Source: an uncultured Peptococcaceae bacterium
GTDB lineage: Bacteria > Bacillota > Peptococcia > Peptococcales > Peptococcaceae
Reading direction: 5' to 3'
DNA: 24,411 nucleotides
NCBI GenBank assembly: GCA_900553245.1
Contig: USCP01000005.1
Location: 1-24,411, forward strand
The notes below the pieces were generated by a model. It ran no database searches. It saw only the letters and a program-made list of their open reading frames with translations, and had not been told where the DNA came from. Below are positions 16,352-23,144 of this stretch, one piece after another. The position numbers and the translations under genes were made by a program. Every line of letters begins with the position of its first letter. Positions within the stretch are counted from its first letter, which is position 1.

Positions 16352-16432
16352 TATACTCTCAATCAGAAATTCTTCTTTTTTAGTATGGAATGTTATACTC
16401 TCTATTATATCTCTCCCCCTCTATTTATGCAT
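16352..16432 (-). promoter_or_regulatory. pyc upstream region: TATAAT -10 and paired direct repeat
   Basis: The 16302-16518 gap has no gene. A perfect TATAAT lies on the minus strand at 16409-16404 but lacks a recognisable -35. The 9-mer GAGAGTATA occurs twice (16402-16394 and 16360-16352), 42 bp apart, close to four helical turns. Nearer the gene, GCGCT/AGCGC forms a small hairpin. The role is unproven. Confidence 0.3.
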
Positions 16433-16518
16433 CATTTTTTAGATAAATGACCATAAAAAAAATTTTTCCTTTTCTTCGTCGTTATTTTTTTCACATGGAC
16501 AACGACATTGACGCCGAT

Positions 16519-16556
16519 AAAAAACAAACGACCGATACTTGGCTTGTATCGGTCGT
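16519..16556 (-). terminator. intrinsic terminator of the maf-radC-carboxypeptidase unit
   Basis: ACGACCGATAC (16556-16546) and GTATCGGTCGT (16538-16528) form a perfect 11-bp stem with a 7-nt loop, followed by TTGTTTTTT on the minus strand. It lies 7 nt after the carboxypeptidase stop. Confidence 0.93.
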
Positions 16557-16563
16557 TTTTTCA

Positions 16564-17889
16564 TTAAGCCGCAACATCCACTACAGCAGTGTCGTCCTCT
16601 ACTTGTGTACCATTTTCTGTTTGAACAGGCATTTCCTTTGGAACGAGCACCACTTGACCGGTGGCGGCATCCCAATCAATCCCACACCCAACTGCTTCTG
16701 CAAGGTCGCGAATCTTCATATAATTGAGCTGGTCAATCAAATAGGTGTTTACTTCATAAGGGGCATCGTCTACCATCATCACCGGCTGTTGTAATTTTGT
16801 CAGCACCGTGGTGCCGCCGTTTGTGACACTAATATTCAAGTCGCCTTGGTAGGCTGCACCATTGTTGATAACAACCGCTTGACTGGTTGAATCATATTCT
16901 AAGCTAAATTGCGAGCCAGTTCCATTTAAAACGGCTGCAAAATCTCTAAGGCGCACATAGTTGTTGCCGTTTGCCACATAGGAATTCATCGCCACGGTTT
17001 CACCGTTTAAACGCACCGTCGCAACCGTTGGGCTGGCATAGGCATAGCCGTTTGCAAGTCTTTCGGCAATTTCCGCAAAGCCTGCACGCAACAGCGCTGC
17101 CGAATCGGTAATACGACCGTTCACCGTTGGCGCATTCATGGTCACAGTAATCAAGCGGCTTGCATTCTTGGTCGCAGTTGCAACCATGCAACTACCGGCA
17201 GCAGGGCTCCAACCGGTCTTTAAACCGTCCACCTGCCCAATCGCCGGATCATTGTAAGTAAGCAAATCATTGCTTGTCGGATAGGTTTTACCGCCAAATT
17301 CAAAGGTCGTTTGGCTGGCAAAATCCAAGATGCTTGGGCACTCGTTGACAATCTTTTGTGATAACAGCGCCATAGAGCGTGCACTCATGCGTCCGGAATC
17401 ATAACTTTCCGTGAAGGTGGCGTTAATCCCCATCATTGTAGCACGATTGTTCATCGCCTCTACGAAGGCCTGTTCTGAACCGTAAAGCAGCTCGCCCAAG
17501 GCTGGGCCTGCCGCACAAGCAGAATAACACATAAAGGCTTCTACCATATCCGCAACGGTATACACCTTATTCTTTTCAAAAGGAATATTAGAATATCTGG
17601 AATCTCTCGAAAAATAATAGGTATAGGTGCTAATCGGTACCGGTGTATCCAAACTGATACGCCCTTGATTGACGGCATCAAGCACCAAATAAGTGGCCAT
17701 GACCTTGGTCATACTTGCCACTTCACGCACTTGGTCGGCATTTTTCTGCCACAATACCTCACCGGTTGCTGCATCCATAATAATCCCACAGCTTCCCGTC
17801 ACCTTAGGGGCAGCTGCGGCATTGGCAGCTTGCGCCGTTGGAAGCAGGAAGGAAATCACCAATAATAAGGATAATAATTTTTTCTTCAT
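16564..17889 (-). CDS. D-alanyl-D-alanine carboxypeptidase (S11) with copper-amine-oxidase-like C-terminal domain
   Basis: This exported penicillin-binding protein trims the terminal D-Ala from peptidoglycan stem peptides. It has 441 residues with a Sec signal peptide (MKKKLLSLLLVISFLLPTAQA, cleavage near 21-24). SMTK (59-62) carries the nucleophile S59 and K62, and KTG is at 224-226. The expected SxN motif reads SAC (123-125), so the conserved Asn is Cys. From about 288 to 417 there are two repeats of the copper amine oxidase N-terminal-like fold (NNYVRLRDFAAVL and LNYMKIRDLAEAVG), a wall-associated domain common in Clostridia and Negativicutes in place of the usual DacA C-terminal domain and amphipathic anchor. 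The ribosome binding site is AGAGAGGG. No clear promoter was found, so it is probably co-transcribed with maf-radC. Confidence 0.9.
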   Translation of the reverse strand: MKKKLLSLLLVISFLLPTAQAANAAAAPKVTGSCGIIMDAATGEVLWQKNADQVREVASMTKVMATYLVLDAVNQGRISLDTPVPISTYTYYFSRDSRYSNIPFEKNKVYTVADMVEAFMCYSACAAGPALGELLYGSEQAFVEAMNNRATMMGINATFTESYDSGRMSARSMALLSQKIVNECPSILDFASQTTFEFGGKTYPTSNDLLTYNDPAIGQVDGLKTGWSPAAGSCMVATATKNASRLITVTMNAPTVNGRITDSAALLRAGFAEIAERLANGYAYASPTVATVRLNGETVAMNSYVANGNNYVRLRDFAAVLNGTGSQFSLEYDSTSQAVVINNGAAYQGDLNISVTNGGTTVLTKLQQPVMMVDDAPYEVNTYLIDQLNYMKIRDLAEAVGCGIDWDAATGQVVLVPKEMPVQTENGTQVEDDTAVVDVAA

Positions 17890-17990
17890 AAAGCCCTCTC
17901 TTTCTTTTGTAATCGCAAATCCATCAGAAAGGGTAACGCAAATTTGACGAGGGCTTCAACAACAAATCAACAACATTTTGGTAAAACCTT

Positions 17991-18704
17991 CTATTCTATG
18001 TAGCCATTGTCTTTAAAACTTAAATATTTCATATCGCCGTTTGTTGCCAAAATGATATGGTCAAGAAAATTGACACCAATAATCTTAGCCGCTTCCTGCA
18101 AGCGTTTTGTTAGGGAAAAGTCCTCTCTGCTCGGTGTCACATCACCGCTTGGGTGGTTATGCCCCACAATAATGCTGACCGCATTGCGACGCACCGCCTC
18201 CCTAAAAATATCGCGCGGATGTACGTTCGCACCATTCACGGTGCCGATAAACAGGGTACGAGCATCGATCACCACATTTTTGGCATTCAAATAAAGCACT
18301 GCAAAGGCTTCCTGTTCGTGAGAACGAATCACCATGCGCAACAAATCGGCGGCATCCTCGGATGCTCTGATGGGTTCCTTGTCCTTGGCGCGACTCGCGC
18401 GCGCCAAACGATGACCGATTTCAATAGCGGCAAGAAGCGTGCAGGCCTTGGTCGGTCCGATGCCGTTAATCTCGCACAAAGACTGCATATTTTGCGTAAG
18501 CATCCCTTCCAAACCGCCGGCGCGTAAAAGCACCTCTCGTGACAGCTCAAGAACATCCTGCTTTTGCGTGCCGGTACGAAGTAAAATCGCCAGAAGTTCC
18601 TCACTGCTTAACGCTTTGGCCGATTCACTCATCAAACGTTCGCGAGGCTGAAGTTCCGGTGGCCGGTCCTTGATTTTAATGACATCCGCAACCTTTTCGC
18701 TCAT
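17991..18704 (-). CDS. radC: RadC-family JAB/MPN domain protein
   Basis: This 237-residue protein combines an N-terminal helix-hairpin-helix region (ALSSEELLAILLRTGT, then CEINGIGPTKACTLLAAIE at about 77-95) with a C-terminal JAB/MPN metalloprotease-like domain. The metal motif HNHPSGD lies at 182-188, and E132 in HEQEAFAVLYLN is a likely partner. Historically annotated as a DNA repair protein, its biochemical role is unsettled. The start ATG overlaps the maf stop in ATGA, so the two are translationally coupled. Maf-RadC adjacency is a familiar Bacillota arrangement. Confidence 0.95.
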   Translation of the reverse strand: MSEKVADVIKIKDRPPELQPRERLMSESAKALSSEELLAILLRTGTQKQDVLELSREVLLRAGGLEGMLTQNMQSLCEINGIGPTKACTLLAAIEIGHRLARASRAKDKEPIRASEDAADLLRMVIRSHEQEAFAVLYLNAKNVVIDARTLFIGTVNGANVHPRDIFREAVRRNAVSIIVGHNHPSGDVTPSREDFSLTKRLQEAAKIIGVNFLDHIILATNGDMKYLSFKDNGYIE

Positions 18705-19273
18705 TTTAGGGCCTCCTCGAGCATCTCACGAACAAGCACCGTCGGTAATCCAACCACATTTTCAAAATCACCGCTTAAATGGGTCACAAATTTTCCGCCT
18801 TCTCCCTGGATCCCATAAGCCCCTGCTTTGTCCATCGGCTCACCGGTGGCAATATAGACACCGATGTCCTCCTCTGTCAATGCACGGAATGTCACTTCAC
18901 TCACATAGTGGTTGGTCACCACCGTATTGCTTTCCACGCAAACCATTGCCACTGCGGTAATGACCTCATGGGTTGCATCACTTAAATCGCGGAGCATTGC
19001 TCTGGCCTCGGTCTCATCCTGTGGCTTACCCAAACGCTTGCCATCCTTACACACAATGGTATCCGCACCAATCACCAATGCCTCGGGCACCGTCTTTGCC
19101 ACAGACATGGCTTTTTCTCGGGCGAGTTTTTCCAAAGCCTGTGGCAAGGCAAGCGTTGGGTCAAGGACTTCTTCTGCCAAGGTTGGCGCACAGACACTAA
19201 ATTCTTCAACAACTTTTTTTAACAAAGTGTGTCGACGCGGTGAAGTGGATGCCAATATAATTTTTCTCTTCAT
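18701..19273 (-). CDS. maf: Maf nucleoside triphosphate pyrophosphatase
   Basis: This Maf/Ham1-fold house-cleaning enzyme hydrolyses non-canonical or pyrimidine NTPs to NMP and PPi, and is linked to septation. It has 190 residues, with ASTSPRR at 8-14, VIGADTIV (D71 metal/catalytic), GKPQDETEARAML (82-94) and ETAVAM-like THEVITAVAM. The motif pattern suits the dTTP/UTP-type subfamily, but this is a sequence inference. A strong AGGAGG (19288-19283) precedes the ATG, directly after the U-tract of the rex terminator. That makes expression either terminator read-through or dependent on a promoter inside rex. Confidence 0.94.
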   Translation of the reverse strand: MKRKIILASTSPRRHTLLKKVVEEFSVCAPTLAEEVLDPTLALPQALEKLAREKAMSVAKTVPEALVIGADTIVCKDGKRLGKPQDETEARAMLRDLSDATHEVITAVAMVCVESNTVVTNHYVSEVTFRALTEEDIGVYIATGEPMDKAGAYGIQGEGGKFVTHLSGDFENVVGLPTVLVREMLEEALK

Positions 19274-19288
19274 ATTAAACTGCCTCCT

Positions 19289-19320
19289 AAAAATAAAAGC
19301 CTTTGATAATCAAAGGCTTT
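19289..19320 (-). terminator. intrinsic terminator overlapping the rex stop codon
   Basis: AAAGCCTTTGA (19320-19310) and TCAAAGGCTTT (19306-19296) form a perfect 11-bp stem with a 3-nt loop, then TTATTTTTA. The first arm contains the last codons and stop of rex. The U-tract touches the maf ribosome binding site. Confidence 0.82.
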
Positions 19321-19963
19321 CATCTGATGCTTGAACTTGTTTGTTTTTGATGCGATAGCTGAGGCCCTCTAGGCTCACAGCCAAATCTATTTGACGAATC
19401 TCAATCCGATCGCACGTCACCAAGGAGGACGGCGAGAAATTCATAATTCCTTTGATACCGGTGGCACAGAGCATATCCGCCACACTTTGGGCAGAGCCTT
19501 CCGGCACCGCCAGCACCGCAATATCAACATGATGGGTTTCGATATACTCCACCATCTTAGTAATTGGGAGAATCGGAAGACCGTTTAAGGTCATACCGAT
19601 TTTGTTGACGTCGTTATCAAATACGGCAGAAATTTTAAATCCGCGCTTAGCAAAACCTGCATAGTGGGTCAGGGCGCTGCCAAGATTACCGGCGCCAATG
19701 AGAATCATTTGCCATTCGTGGTCCAAGCCAAGGATTTCCTTAATAATGTTGTTGAGTCCCTTGACATTGTAGCCCACCCCTCGCATGCCAAAATCTCCGA
19801 AGTATGCCAAGTCCTTTCTGACCTGTGCCGGTGTTCCTTGTACACCGTTGGCAATATCAACAGAAGACACCTTCTCTATATTAAACTCTTCCATCTTACT
19901 TAAATATCGTGAATACAAGGACAAACGTGTGATGGTTGCCTCCGGAATTTTGTCTAGTTTCAT
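19310..19963 (-). CDS. rex: redox-sensing transcriptional repressor Rex
   Basis: This NADH/NAD+-sensing repressor has 217 residues. An N-terminal winged helix (about 1-75; IPEATITRLSLYSRYL, VSSVDIANGVQGTPAQVRKDLAYFG) is followed by a Rossmann domain with GAGNLG (90-95) and a C-terminal domain-swap helix. Rex binds operators when NADH is low and releases them when NADH rises, controlling fermentation and oxygen-response genes. AGGGGTGAAG precedes the ATG. A clear promoter lies at 20002-20030, and two Rex-like operators lie in the shared region with fprA, so autoregulation and control of fprA are likely. Length and motifs are complete. Confidence 0.96.
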   Translation of the reverse strand: MKLDKIPEATITRLSLYSRYLSKMEEFNIEKVSSVDIANGVQGTPAQVRKDLAYFGDFGMRGVGYNVKGLNNIIKEILGLDHEWQMILIGAGNLGSALTHYAGFAKRGFKISAVFDNDVNKIGMTLNGLPILPITKMVEYIETHHVDIAVLAVPEGSAQSVADMLCATGIKGIMNFSPSSLVTCDRIEIRQIDLAVSLEGLSYRIKNKQVQASDESL

Positions 19964-20001
19964 ACCGTATCTTCACCCCTCTGCTCTACTAATGTAGAAT
20001 A

Positions 20002-20030
20002 ATCATACCGAATATAGGGTGTTGGTGCAA
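20002..20030 (-). promoter_or_regulatory. promoter of rex
   Basis: Minus strand -35 TTGCAC (20030-20025), 17-nt spacer, -10 TATGAT (20007-20002). The start would be near 19995. Confidence 0.75.
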
Positions 20031-20036
20031 TAAGGT

Positions 20037-20054
20037 TTACGAAAATAATCACAA
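20037..20054. promoter_or_regulatory. Rex-like operator next to the rex promoter
   Basis: TTACGAA-AATA-ATCACAA is a 7-4-7 palindrome that matches the Rex consensus TTGTGAA-N4-TTCACAA at 11 of 14 arm positions. It lies 6 bp upstream of the rex -35 box. Confidence 0.55.
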
Positions 20055-20055
20055 G

Positions 20056-20074
20056 TAGATTTTATGGAAATCTA
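20056..20074. repeat. perfect inverted repeat in the rex-fprA intergenic region
   Basis: TAGATTT, spacer TATGG and AAATCTA form a perfect 7-5-7 inverted repeat 1 bp after the first Rex-like site. It could be an operator for a second regulator. The rest of the stretch to 20150 shows nothing I can name. Confidence 0.4.
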
Positions 20075-20150
20075 TTAGCAAGAACCGCCCTAATAATAAC
20101 CGCTTTTGTCAGGTATATGGTTTTTTAATGTCAATCACGCTTAAAAATCT

Positions 20151-20178
20151 TTGCAAGGACAGGTTTATGTGCTAATAT
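20151..20178 (+). promoter_or_regulatory. promoter of fprA
   Basis: -35 TTGCAA (20151-20156), 16-nt spacer, -10 TAATAT (20173-20178) preceded by TGC, an extended -10. The start would be near 20185, inside the Rex-like operator. Confidence 0.7.
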
Positions 20179-20184
20179 ATATCT

Positions 20185-20202
20185 CAGTTAAAATATTCAC
20201 AA
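20185..20202. promoter_or_regulatory. Rex-like operator at the fprA transcription start
   Basis: CAGTTAA-AATA-TTCACAA is a 7-4-7 element. Its right arm is a perfect Rex half-site and the left matches at 4 of 7. It uses the same AATA spacer as the other site. Its position just after the -10 box is ideal for repression. Confidence 0.6.
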
Positions 20203-20232
20203 ACCGATTGATTTCAAAGGAGAGATTACCAC

Positions 20233-21414
20233 ATGAAAATTGCTGACAACGTCTATTATGTCGGTGTTTCCAACCCAACCTTACGCGTTTTCGATATCAT
20301 TATGACTACCGAATACGGTACCACTTACAACTCTTACCTCGTACAAGGCTCTGAAAAGACTGCCCTCATCGATGGTGCACACAAAGGGTTCGAAAACCTT
20401 TTCATCGAAAACGTTGAAGCAATCACTGACATGAAGTCCATCGATTACATGATCGTGAACCACACCGAACCAGACCACTCTGGTGCAATCCGTCTCGCAA
20501 TCGAACACAACCCAGACATCGTTGTTTATGGGACTGCTGCTTGCCTCAAGAATCTTGACAACATCTGCCGCATTCCATTCAACCGTGTTGTTGTAAAAGA
20601 TGGCGACACCTTAGACCTCGGTGGCAAGACCTTGACCTTCTGCGTGAGCCCTAACATCCACTGGCCAGATACCATGATGACCTACCTCGCAGAAGACAAG
20701 ATGCTCTTCAGCTGCGACTTCCTCGGCTCTCACTACGCTGAACCTACCATGTATGTTCACAAGGCTTACAAGAGAGAGCTCTACGAAAAAGAATTTAAAG
20801 TATACTACGATGCCATCATGGGGCCTTTCGCAAAGTTCGTGCTTCGTGCCCTTGACCGCATCAAAGACCTCGACATCGAAACCGTTTGCCCAAGCCACGG
20901 CCCAATGCTCGTTGGTGAAGATGTGAAGAAGGCAATGGATACCTACAAAGAATGGTCTACCCCTGCTGTAAAGGAAAATAAGACCGTTGCAATCTACTAT
21001 GTATCCGCTTACGGCTACACCAGACAAATGTGCCAATACTTGGCAGACAAGCTCACCGAAAAGGGCATTGTTGTTAGCGCATTTGACGTCATCAAAACCG
21101 ACGCTGCCGATATCGCTGCTCACCTTGGCGACGATTGCCTCGTATTCGGTTCTCCAACCTTGAACCGTGCTGCATTAAAGCCTGTTCTAGATGTCATTAG
21201 CTGCATCGACGCTGTATCTTCCGCAGGTCGTCCATACGCAACCCTCGGTTGCTACGGCTGGAGCGGTGAAGCATGCGCTCAACTCAACGACCGTTGCAAC
21301 AGCATCAAGATGAAGCAAGTTGGCGAAAGCGTTCGTTCCCAATTCACCCCAACCGATGAAGTGTACGCACAACTCGACGAATTGGCTCAACAAATCGCAG
21401 ACACCATCGCGTAA
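20233..21414 (+). CDS. fprA: A-type flavodiiron protein (oxygen/NO reductase)
   Basis: This 393-residue flavodiiron protein reduces O2 to water and/or NO to N2O in anaerobes. The metallo-beta-lactamase-like domain (about 1-245) has diiron ligands H77, E79, D81 and H82 (HTEPDHSG), H143 (NIHWPD), D162 (CDFLGSH) and H222 (PSHGP). The flavodoxin domain (about 250-393) begins KTVAIYYVSAYGYTRQM and binds FMN with FGSPTLN and LGCYGWSGEA. There is no extra rubredoxin or flavin reductase domain, so it is class A and needs a separate electron donor. AAAGGAG lies 10 nt upstream of the ATG. It is divergent from rex, with a Rex-like site on its start. A strong terminator follows. Confidence 0.95.
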   Translation: MKIADNVYYVGVSNPTLRVFDIIMTTEYGTTYNSYLVQGSEKTALIDGAHKGFENLFIENVEAITDMKSIDYMIVNHTEPDHSGAIRLAIEHNPDIVVYGTAACLKNLDNICRIPFNRVVVKDGDTLDLGGKTLTFCVSPNIHWPDTMMTYLAEDKMLFSCDFLGSHYAEPTMYVHKAYKRELYEKEFKVYYDAIMGPFAKFVLRALDRIKDLDIETVCPSHGPMLVGEDVKKAMDTYKEWSTPAVKENKTVAIYYVSAYGYTRQMCQYLADKLTEKGIVVSAFDVIKTDAADIAAHLGDDCLVFGSPTLNRAALKPVLDVISCIDAVSSAGRPYATLGCYGWSGEACAQLNDRCNSIKMKQVGESVRSQFTPTDEVYAQLDELAQQIADTIA

Positions 21415-21428
21415 GTTTACATGCCCAA

Positions 21429-21458
21429 ACACCTCGGTACACCCCGAGGTGTTTTTTT
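21429..21458 (+). terminator. intrinsic terminator of fprA
   Basis: ACACCTCGG (21429-21437), 6-nt loop, CCGAGGTGT (21444-21452), then a run of T to 21458. It starts 14 nt after the fprA stop. Confidence 0.95.
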
Positions 21459-21460
21459 AT

Positions 21461-21489
21461 TTGCTTTATGCCCCGATATTCGTTATAGT
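21461..21489 (+). promoter_or_regulatory. promoter of tyrS
   Basis: -35 TTGCTT (21461-21466), 17-nt spacer, -10 TATAGT (21484-21489). It begins 2 nt after the fprA terminator U-tract. No T-box leader fits in the 35 nt that remain. Confidence 0.7.
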
Positions 21490-21530
21490 AAAACATAGTA
21501 CGACTTATATATTTGGAGGAATGAAAATCA

Positions 21531-22760
21531 ATGGAAAGAAACGTCTATGATGTGCTGACCGAACGTGGCTACATCGAACAGGCCACCCATCCGGATGAAA
21601 CCCGTGAACTTCTCGGCAAAGAGAAGGTCACTTTCTATATTGGCTTTGACCCAACCGCAGACAGTCTGCATGTGGGCCACTATATTCAGTTCATGGTTAT
21701 GCAACACATGCAACAACATGGTCACCGTCCAATCTTCTTGGCAGGTGGTGGCACCGGCATGATCGGCGACCCATCCGGTCGTAGCGATATGCGTCGCGTC
21801 ATGACCGTGGAACAAATCGACCACAACGTGCAACGTTTCAAAGAACAAGCCGCACGCTTCATCGATTTCTCTGACGATAAGGCCCTCATCTTGAACAATG
21901 CCGACTGGCTCAGAGACCTCAACTACATCGAATTCTTGCGTGACTACGGCGCTTACTTCAGCGTTAACCGTATGATCAACGCTGAATGCTACAAGTCCCG
22001 CATGGAACAAGGCTTGACCTTCTTGGAATTCAACTACATGATCATGCAATCCTACGACTTCTTGCACCTCTATCGCAACTATGATTGCAAGCTCGAATTC
22101 GGTGGCAACGACCAATGGAGCAACATCATCGGTGGGGTAGAATTGGTACGTCGTGCAGACCAAGGAGAAGCCTTCGGTCTCACCTTTAAGCTCCTCACCA
22201 ACAGTGAAGGCAAGAAAATGGGTAAGACCGCGAACGGTGCTGTATGGCTTGACGCGGATAAAATGAGCCCATACGATTTCTACCAATACTGGCGCAATGT
22301 CGACGATAAGGATGTACGCAACTGCTTGTGCCTCCTCACCTTTATCCCAATGGATGAAGTAGAACGTCTCTCCAGCCTGGAAGGCGCAGAAATCAACAAG
22401 GCAAAAGAAATCCTCGCTTACGAAGTAACCAAAAACGTTCACGGCGAAGCAGCTGCTGAAGAAGCCCAAAAGGCTGCACGCGCCCTCTTTGCAGGCGGTG
22501 GCCAAGAAGGCTCCATCCCTACCACCAAGATGGACGCAAAAACCTTCGAAGGTGATGGCGTGGGGCTCTTGAACCTGCTCAAGGAAGTAGGCCTCACCTC
22601 CACCACCAGTGAAGGCCGTCGTCTTGTAGAACAAGGCGGGGTGACCTTAAACGAAGTGGCTGTGAAGGATGTGCGCTACAACGTGACCTTGAAGGATTTC
22701 CAAGACAACCAACTCAAAATCCGCAAAGGCAAAAAGAAATTCCACATCGTTGAACTTTAA
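21531..22760 (+). CDS. tyrS: tyrosyl-tRNA synthetase
   Basis: This class I synthetase (409 residues) charges tRNA-Tyr. The HIGH signature is HVGH (47-50) after FYIGFDPTADSL, and KMSKS is KMGKT (229-233). GGGTGMIGDPSGRSDMR, EFNYMIMQSYDF and GGNDQWSNII are tyrosine/tRNA-binding motifs. A C-terminal S4-like RNA-binding domain (about 345-409) ends KKKFHIVEL. GGAGG lies 11 nt upstream of the ATG at 21531, rather long. An ATG nearer to it (21521) opens only a short other-frame ORF that ends at 21550, so it is not the start. The gene has its own promoter and terminator and is monocistronic. Many Bacillota tyrS genes have T-box leaders; this one does not. Confidence 0.96.
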   Translation: MERNVYDVLTERGYIEQATHPDETRELLGKEKVTFYIGFDPTADSLHVGHYIQFMVMQHMQQHGHRPIFLAGGGTGMIGDPSGRSDMRRVMTVEQIDHNVQRFKEQAARFIDFSDDKALILNNADWLRDLNYIEFLRDYGAYFSVNRMINAECYKSRMEQGLTFLEFNYMIMQSYDFLHLYRNYDCKLEFGGNDQWSNIIGGVELVRRADQGEAFGLTFKLLTNSEGKKMGKTANGAVWLDADKMSPYDFYQYWRNVDDKDVRNCLCLLTFIPMDEVERLSSLEGAEINKAKEILAYEVTKNVHGEAAAEEAQKAARALFAGGGQEGSIPTTKMDAKTFEGDGVGLLNLLKEVGLTSTTSEGRRLVEQGGVTLNEVAVKDVRYNVTLKDFQDNQLKIRKGKKKFHIVEL

Positions 22761-22768
22761 TCCGACAA

Positions 22769-22795
22769 ACGACCTACCTTGGTAGGTCGTTTTTT
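22769..22795 (+). terminator. intrinsic terminator of tyrS
   Basis: ACGACCTACC (22769-22778), 2-nt loop, GGTAGGTCGT (22781-22790), then T to 22795. It starts 9 nt after the tyrS stop. Confidence 0.93.
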
Positions 22796-22800
22796 CATTC

Positions 22801-22842
22801 AAAAAAGCGGTTGAACCCTTGTGTTTCAAGGCATTCAACCGC
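22801..22842 (-). terminator. intrinsic terminator of a minus-strand small transcript
   Basis: Read on the minus strand, GCGGTTGAA (22842-22834) pairs with TTCAACCGC (22815-22807), with an inner CCTTG/CAAGG stem and a 5-nt loop. Six T follow (22806-22801). Only a minus-strand transcript would use it, which supports the small unit at 22895-23101. Confidence 0.85.
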
Positions 22843-22943
22843 ATGGTTCGCTAAATAATTCCTAGTCATTTCAGGCAATACATGTTATACTGAGTCAGTC
22901 ATCGACATCGGAGGACTGTTCTTTTTGTTGTGCTTCTTCCGCT

Positions 22944-23039
22944 TCAGCTTGAGCAAAAAGAGACATCAGCCCGCTCATCAAATCATTTTTACAGGTCATG
23001 TCGTCACAGGCATCCTGTGGTTTGTGTTGGTCTGTCATG
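22944..23039 (-). CDS. small ORF (31 aa) of unknown function, possibly frameshifted from 48 aa
   Basis: I do not recognise this product. The ATG at 23039 follows a good ribosome binding site (GGAAGG, 7-nt spacing) and a clear promoter at 23073-23101. The frame reads MTDQHKPQDACDDMTCKND and then FDERADVSFCSS before a stop at 22944. Removing one base from the T4 run at 22983-22980 would instead continue as DLMSGLMSLFAQAEAEEAQQ and on to a stop at 22895, a 48-residue protein. That version has a smooth composition (hydrophobic-acidic helix), which suggests a real frameshift, a read error, or a programmed shift. The unit ends at the terminator at 22801-22842. A non-coding role for the roughly 265-nt transcript is also possible. 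Confidence 0.45.
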
Positions 23040-23072
23040 GTGCATCCTTCCTTTCTTTGACTGGTTTAATGT

Positions 23073-23101
23073 ATTATCCCACGCACCATCAGCGGGTGCA
23101 A
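23073..23101 (-). promoter_or_regulatory. promoter of the minus-strand small ORF
   Basis: -35 TTGCAC (23101-23096), 17-nt spacer, -10 GATAAT (23078-23073). It stands back to back with the folC promoter; the -35 boxes are 7 bp apart. Confidence 0.7.
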
Positions 23102-23108
23102 TAGAACC

Positions 23109-23138
23109 TTGCATATTTTGATGGTAAAATTTTATATA
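23109..23138 (+). promoter_or_regulatory. probable promoter of folC leader
   Basis: TTGCAT (23109-23114), 18-nt spacer, TATATA (23133-23138). This is a moderate match to the sigma-A consensus. The predicted start is near 23145. Confidence 0.5.
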
Positions 23139-23144
23139 AGAGAT

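Noticed and set aside
16302..16352. Upstream extension of pyc to an ATG at 16352
   Set aside because: The extra 17 residues have no homology to the biotin carboxylase start, and the strong GGAGGT serves the GTG at 16301.
21528..22634. 368-codon open frame on the minus strand
   Set aside because: Antisense to tyrS, which has full HVGH, KMGKT and S4 signatures. No promoter or ribosome binding site supports the reverse frame.
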